A stretch of DNA of 10,773 nt from Dissophora ornata (Eukaryota; Mortierellomycota; Mortierellomycetes; Mortierellales; Mortierellaceae). Below the pieces are notes generated by a model. That model was given only the letters and a program-made list of their open reading frames with translations, searched no databases and was not told where the DNA came from. This document shows, one piece after another, positions 8,464 to 10,773 of this stretch. A program made the position numbers and the translations under genes. Within the stretch, counting starts at the first letter, position 1, and every line of letters starts with the position of its first letter. The stretch lies in NCBI GenBank assembly GCA_025201705.1, contig MU617562.1, positions 1 through 10,773 on the forward strand. Reading direction: 5' to 3'.

Positions 8464-9471
8464 ATGACTGTCAAGGCTGTTTGCGTCTTCCGCTCCAACG
8501 AGAAGAACGTCACTGGAACCATCCACTTCACCCAGGAGGTCGAGAACCATCCCGTTCACGTCCACGCCGAGTTGACTGGCTTGACCCCCGGAAAGCACGG
8601 ATTCCACATCCAGTAAGTCGCCTGTCCCTCTCCTTCCTCTTGCAATGCAGTAAATGGCGCTTTCTTATGCTATTCCGTGATCAGCTTGGGATTGCGCCTG
8701 CGCACATCAATGTTTCCATCCTCTCGCTCGTTAAACCCTTCAACCACTCTATTGCCACCGATCAAATACATTTTGGTGTGGTTTTTGGATGCCTGCATGT
8801 GGATGAGCGTGAGAAAAGAAAGCACTGGTCTTCGCGTGTGAACACTGTCCATGCATGCCATCATTATCCTCCTTCCCCCCTCTCGCGCGCGCTCTCTCTC
8901 TCTCTCTCTCTCTTTGTTTGTGTCATTTTCTTTTTTGTAAACGTGCTTTTGAAGAAAGAGATTTTTTTTCCCTATCCGTGAGCAAAAAAGATCTTGTCCC
9001 TCTAAAAATCATTTTCTTGTCATCTCATCTCTTTCAATAGCGAGTTCGGTGACAACACCAACGGATGCATGTCCGCTGGTGGCCACTTCAACCCCCACGG
9101 CCACACCCACGGTGCCCCCACCGCCCAGGTCCGCCACGCCGGTGATCTCGGTAACGTCACCGTCGGTGATGATGGCAAGGTCGTCTTCGACACCACCGAC
9201 TCTCAGCTCAAGCTCATTGGACCCCACAGCATCATTGGGTAACGTCAATGTGATTTGCAAGGATCAATGCTCGTTTCGGTTCTCTTTGTCGTTCGCTGGT
9301 GATAGGGTGGCTAATATTCCTCCTTTGCATTTGTTTCACCTTCATTGTAGTCGCACTGTTGTCGTCCACGAAGGTGAGGATGATCTTGGACTTGGCGGAC
9401 ACGAGCTCTCGCCCACGACTGGTAACGCTGGTGGCCGTGCCGCCTGCGGTGTCATTGGTATCACCAAGTAA
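8464..9471 (+). CDS. SOD1: Cu/Zn superoxide dismutase (three exons, 155 aa)
   Basis: Exons are 8464-8612, 9041-9238 and 9351-9471. They total 468 nt, giving 155 residues plus stop, the normal length of the cytosolic enzyme. It converts superoxide to oxygen and hydrogen peroxide. There is no signal peptide, so it should be cytosolic, possibly also in the mitochondrial intermembrane space. All metal ligands are present: copper H48, H50, H65, H122; zinc H65, H73, H82, D85. The C59-C148 disulfide and active-site Arg145 are also kept. Codon use is strongly biased to C-ending and GGT-type codons, as expected for high expression. Oddities: Gly64 stands where Pro is usual before the bridging His; His71 is added in the zinc loop; and the electrostatic loop has Leu135 and Thr138 where Glu and Lys are usual, with Gly124 and Leu130 replacing common Lys. 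It is followed by a convergent acetyltransferase gene. Confidence 0.96.
8613..9040 (+). other. Long first intron of the SOD gene (428 nt)
   Basis: The donor is CA|GTAAGT and the acceptor TTTCAATAG|C. The junction falls inside the codon for copper ligand His50. It is more than twice as long as any other intron in the window. It contains a GC run running into (CT)11 at 8892-8913 and T-rich sequence near the 3' end. No small RNA gene features (C/D boxes or tRNA arms) were recognised. Confidence 0.93.
8885..8913 (+). repeat. (GC)n(CT)11 dinucleotide repeat
   Basis: A short GC alternation (8885-8891) runs into eleven CT units (8892-8913) within SOD intron 1. It is a probable length-variable microsatellite. 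Confidence 0.9.
9239..9350 (+). other. Second intron of the SOD gene (112 nt)
   Basis: The donor is GG|GTAACG and the acceptor CATTGTAG|TCGC. Joining completes the Gly116 codon and continues into R-T-V-V-V-H with copper ligand His122. Confidence 0.95.
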
Positions 9472-9714
9472 ATTCCCGTTTACCGCGTTCGCGCCAGTTT
9501 GCGTTCAAGCATGAGAGGAAGAGCAGGGGGAGAAAACGGAGAGGAATAGTCCAGGAATTGGATCTGATGCCAGTTTATGTGCTTCAGGATTGTCAGTGCG
9601 ATACCTTTTCTTCGAGTCGGATTCGTTTCCTTTGACCCCTTTCTTTTCTATTGATTCTTGAACAGCAAAGCTCGAACATTTGTATATTTTGTAAAAAGTT
9701 GAACAGCCATTGCA

Positions 9715-9720
9715 AATAAA
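9715..9720 (+). terminator. AATAAA polyadenylation signal of the SOD gene
   Basis: A canonical AATAAA lies 244 nt after the SOD stop codon and is followed by an A-rich run. TTTGTATATTTTGTA just upstream looks like a fungal efficiency element. Confidence 0.6.
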
Positions 9721-9915
9721 AGAAAAAGAAAAAAAAAACCTATCCCCCCTCTTGCCACAAAGGTCAGAAAATATTGAGGTAATTGAGGTAACGGCTCGCT
9801 GCGCAGTCTTCTTTTTCCCACATGGATGATGGCACGGAGCTTTGCCTTGGTCTGTGCATCATTATTGTCGAGTATTACATAAACCAACATCCTCGACTTG
9901 CAGATTGACATGTTA

Positions 9916-9921
9916 TTTATT
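9916..9921 (-). terminator. Possible AATAAA polyadenylation signal of the acetyltransferase gene
   Basis: TTTATT on the plus strand reads AATAAA on the minus strand, about 150 nt past the stop codon at 10074. It is the only clear canonical signal on that strand in the 3' region. Confidence 0.45.
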
Positions 9922-10073
9922 TTGACAGAGGTGCATAACATCATGTCATTGTAAGGAAGTTTCATGAGCAAACTTATTATTCTGCACATTATTTTTTTTT
10001 GAGTAGAAGCCTGGCTTAGTAGACTAATTAGACACCAGGAAGGATTATCTGAGGCAACAATAAAAAACGCCTC

Positions 10074-10763
10074 TTAATAGTCATAGTTTTCCTTCACGAT
10101 CCCCTTGGTCGCCTCATCCTTGTGGGCCGCATAACAGCACACATCCCTCATCACCCCCAACTTTGGGATCATGATCGACTTTGTCTCCAGCTCCAGTTCC
10201 ATCCCAGATCTCTCTGCGACCTTGCGCGACGGTATGTTCTCCACATACGACACAGCCCTCACAATATCGCATCCCATCTCCTTGAACGCAATCTCGTCCA
10301 CCAAATACTTTGCCATCTTGGCCGCATATCCCTTCCCAGTCTGCTCAGGGCTCAACCAATACCCAATCTCGGCCACCTTCAAAGGTCGACCCGTCTTGGG
10401 ATGCACTGCCGGCCGAGATGTAGAATCATGGTGATCAAAGTGTAGATGTGCCCAACCGATCAGGGGTCCTTCCTTTGATGAAGGGGACTGACGTAAGGCC
10501 CAATGGGTGTTGATACCGGTGCTGATGATGGTGTCATGAGCTCGTTGGATCCGGTCCCGGGCGTGGGATTCAAGATAAGGGTATTGGAAAAGCGCAGAGC
10601 CATGATAGACATCCTGGTTGATGTTGAGCAGGCGCACCATCTCTGGAATATCCGAGAACTCGACGGCAGACATGTAGAGTCCCTGTGGAGGGTCGGAGAG
10701 GGCATATGGGCCCATGCATTGGGCTGATTCCCGAGTGAAGGTTGCAGTGGTACCGAGAGTCAT
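10074..10763 (-). CDS. GNAT-family N-acetyltransferase, RimJ/RimL-like (229 aa)
   Basis: A single uninterrupted frame starts with an ATG at 10763 preceded by AAG (A at -3). A GNAT core is visible: a beta strand L-I-G-W-A-H-L near 101-107; motif A with E-I-G-Y-W-L at 132-137 and the acetyl-CoA pyrophosphate loop Q-T-G-K-G-Y-A at 141-147, followed by a helix; then motif B with E175-N176 and the helix S-R-K-V-A-E-R-S-G-M at 179-188. The [N]-x-x-[S]-x-x-x-[A]-x-[R]-x-G-[M] pattern and the [I]-G-Y-W-[L] strand are typical of the RimJ/RimL type. That type transfers acetyl from acetyl-CoA to protein N-termini or small amines. The true substrate cannot be told. Length is slightly above the bacterial family norm, owing to an N-terminal extension of about 30 residues. 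The window ends 10 bp upstream of the start, so an upstream exon cannot be excluded. Confidence 0.88.
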   Translation of the reverse strand: MTLGTTATFTRESAQCMGPYALSDPPQGLYMSAVEFSDIPEMVRLLNINQDVYHGSALFQYPYLESHARDRIQRAHDTIISTGINTHWALRQSPSSKEGPLIGWAHLHFDHHDSTSRPAVHPKTGRPLKVAEIGYWLSPEQTGKGYAAKMAKYLVDEIAFKEMGCDIVRAVSYVENIPSRKVAERSGMELELETKSIMIPKLGVMRDVCCYAAHKDEATKGIVKENYDY

Positions 10764-10773
10764 CTTGTCAAAA

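Larger units (their letters stand above)
9472..10073. other. Shared 3' region of the convergent SOD and acetyltransferase genes
   Basis: This AT-rich region holds the probable polyadenylation signals of both genes and a 9-bp tandem duplication (ATTGAGGTA twice, about 9774-9791). No further gene is supported. A 113-codon minus-strand frame exists (9648-9989), but its hydrophobic end is just the complement of the A-rich 3' UTR. Confidence 0.6.

Noticed and set aside
9648..9989. 113-codon minus-strand frame with a hydrophobic segment
   Set aside because: It overlaps the 3' UTR of the SOD gene. The hydrophobic part is simply the complement of the A-rich polyadenylation region, and no domain is visible.

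Overview
The window comes from a eukaryotic nuclear genome, most likely a fungus. Coding regions are interrupted by short spliceosomal introns (89-176 nt, plus one of 428 nt). Start codons have purines at -3, and 5' leaders are pyrimidine-rich. The proteins are rich in Ser, Gln and Pro. Together with the intron-rich P450, this is what I would expect of an early-diverging fungus of the Mortierella/Mucoromycota kind. That placement is inference: no rRNA or other phylogenetic marker is present.

Layout: (1) 120-4154, minus strand, one large two-exon gene for a 1306-residue, mostly disordered protein. It has Gln-rich and acidic tracts, a Ser-Pro octapeptide array, a cluster of [ST]-x-[IL]-P motifs and a C-terminal MSP/ASH-like beta-sandwich. 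The two long reading frames here join in frame through a 114-nt intron. (2) 4155-5011, intergenic, with the leader and promoter of gene 1 and the 3' end of the next gene. (3) 5012-7452, minus strand, an eight-exon cytochrome P450 that splices to exactly 525 residues. It includes a 26-nt microexon and one GC-AG intron. (4) 7453-8463, a divergent intergenic region with the P450 leader and the promoter of the SOD gene. (5) 8464-9471, plus strand, a three-exon Cu/Zn superoxide dismutase of 155 residues, followed by an AATAAA signal. (6) 9472-10073, the shared 3' region of two convergent genes. (7) 10074-10763, minus strand, an intronless GNAT-family acetyltransferase of 229 residues.

The genes do not form a recognisable pathway or cluster. 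The P450 and SOD are divergent neighbours about 1 kb apart, but nothing in the sequence shows co-regulation. The most interesting object is gene 1. Its EB1-type motif cluster, CDK-type sites, coiled coils and MSP/ASH-like end suggest a microtubule or spindle-pole protein that I cannot match to a named family. Two identical forkhead-type sites lie in its upstream region. The SOD is the second point of interest, because it keeps all metal ligands but has lost most of the conserved charged residues of the electrostatic loop.
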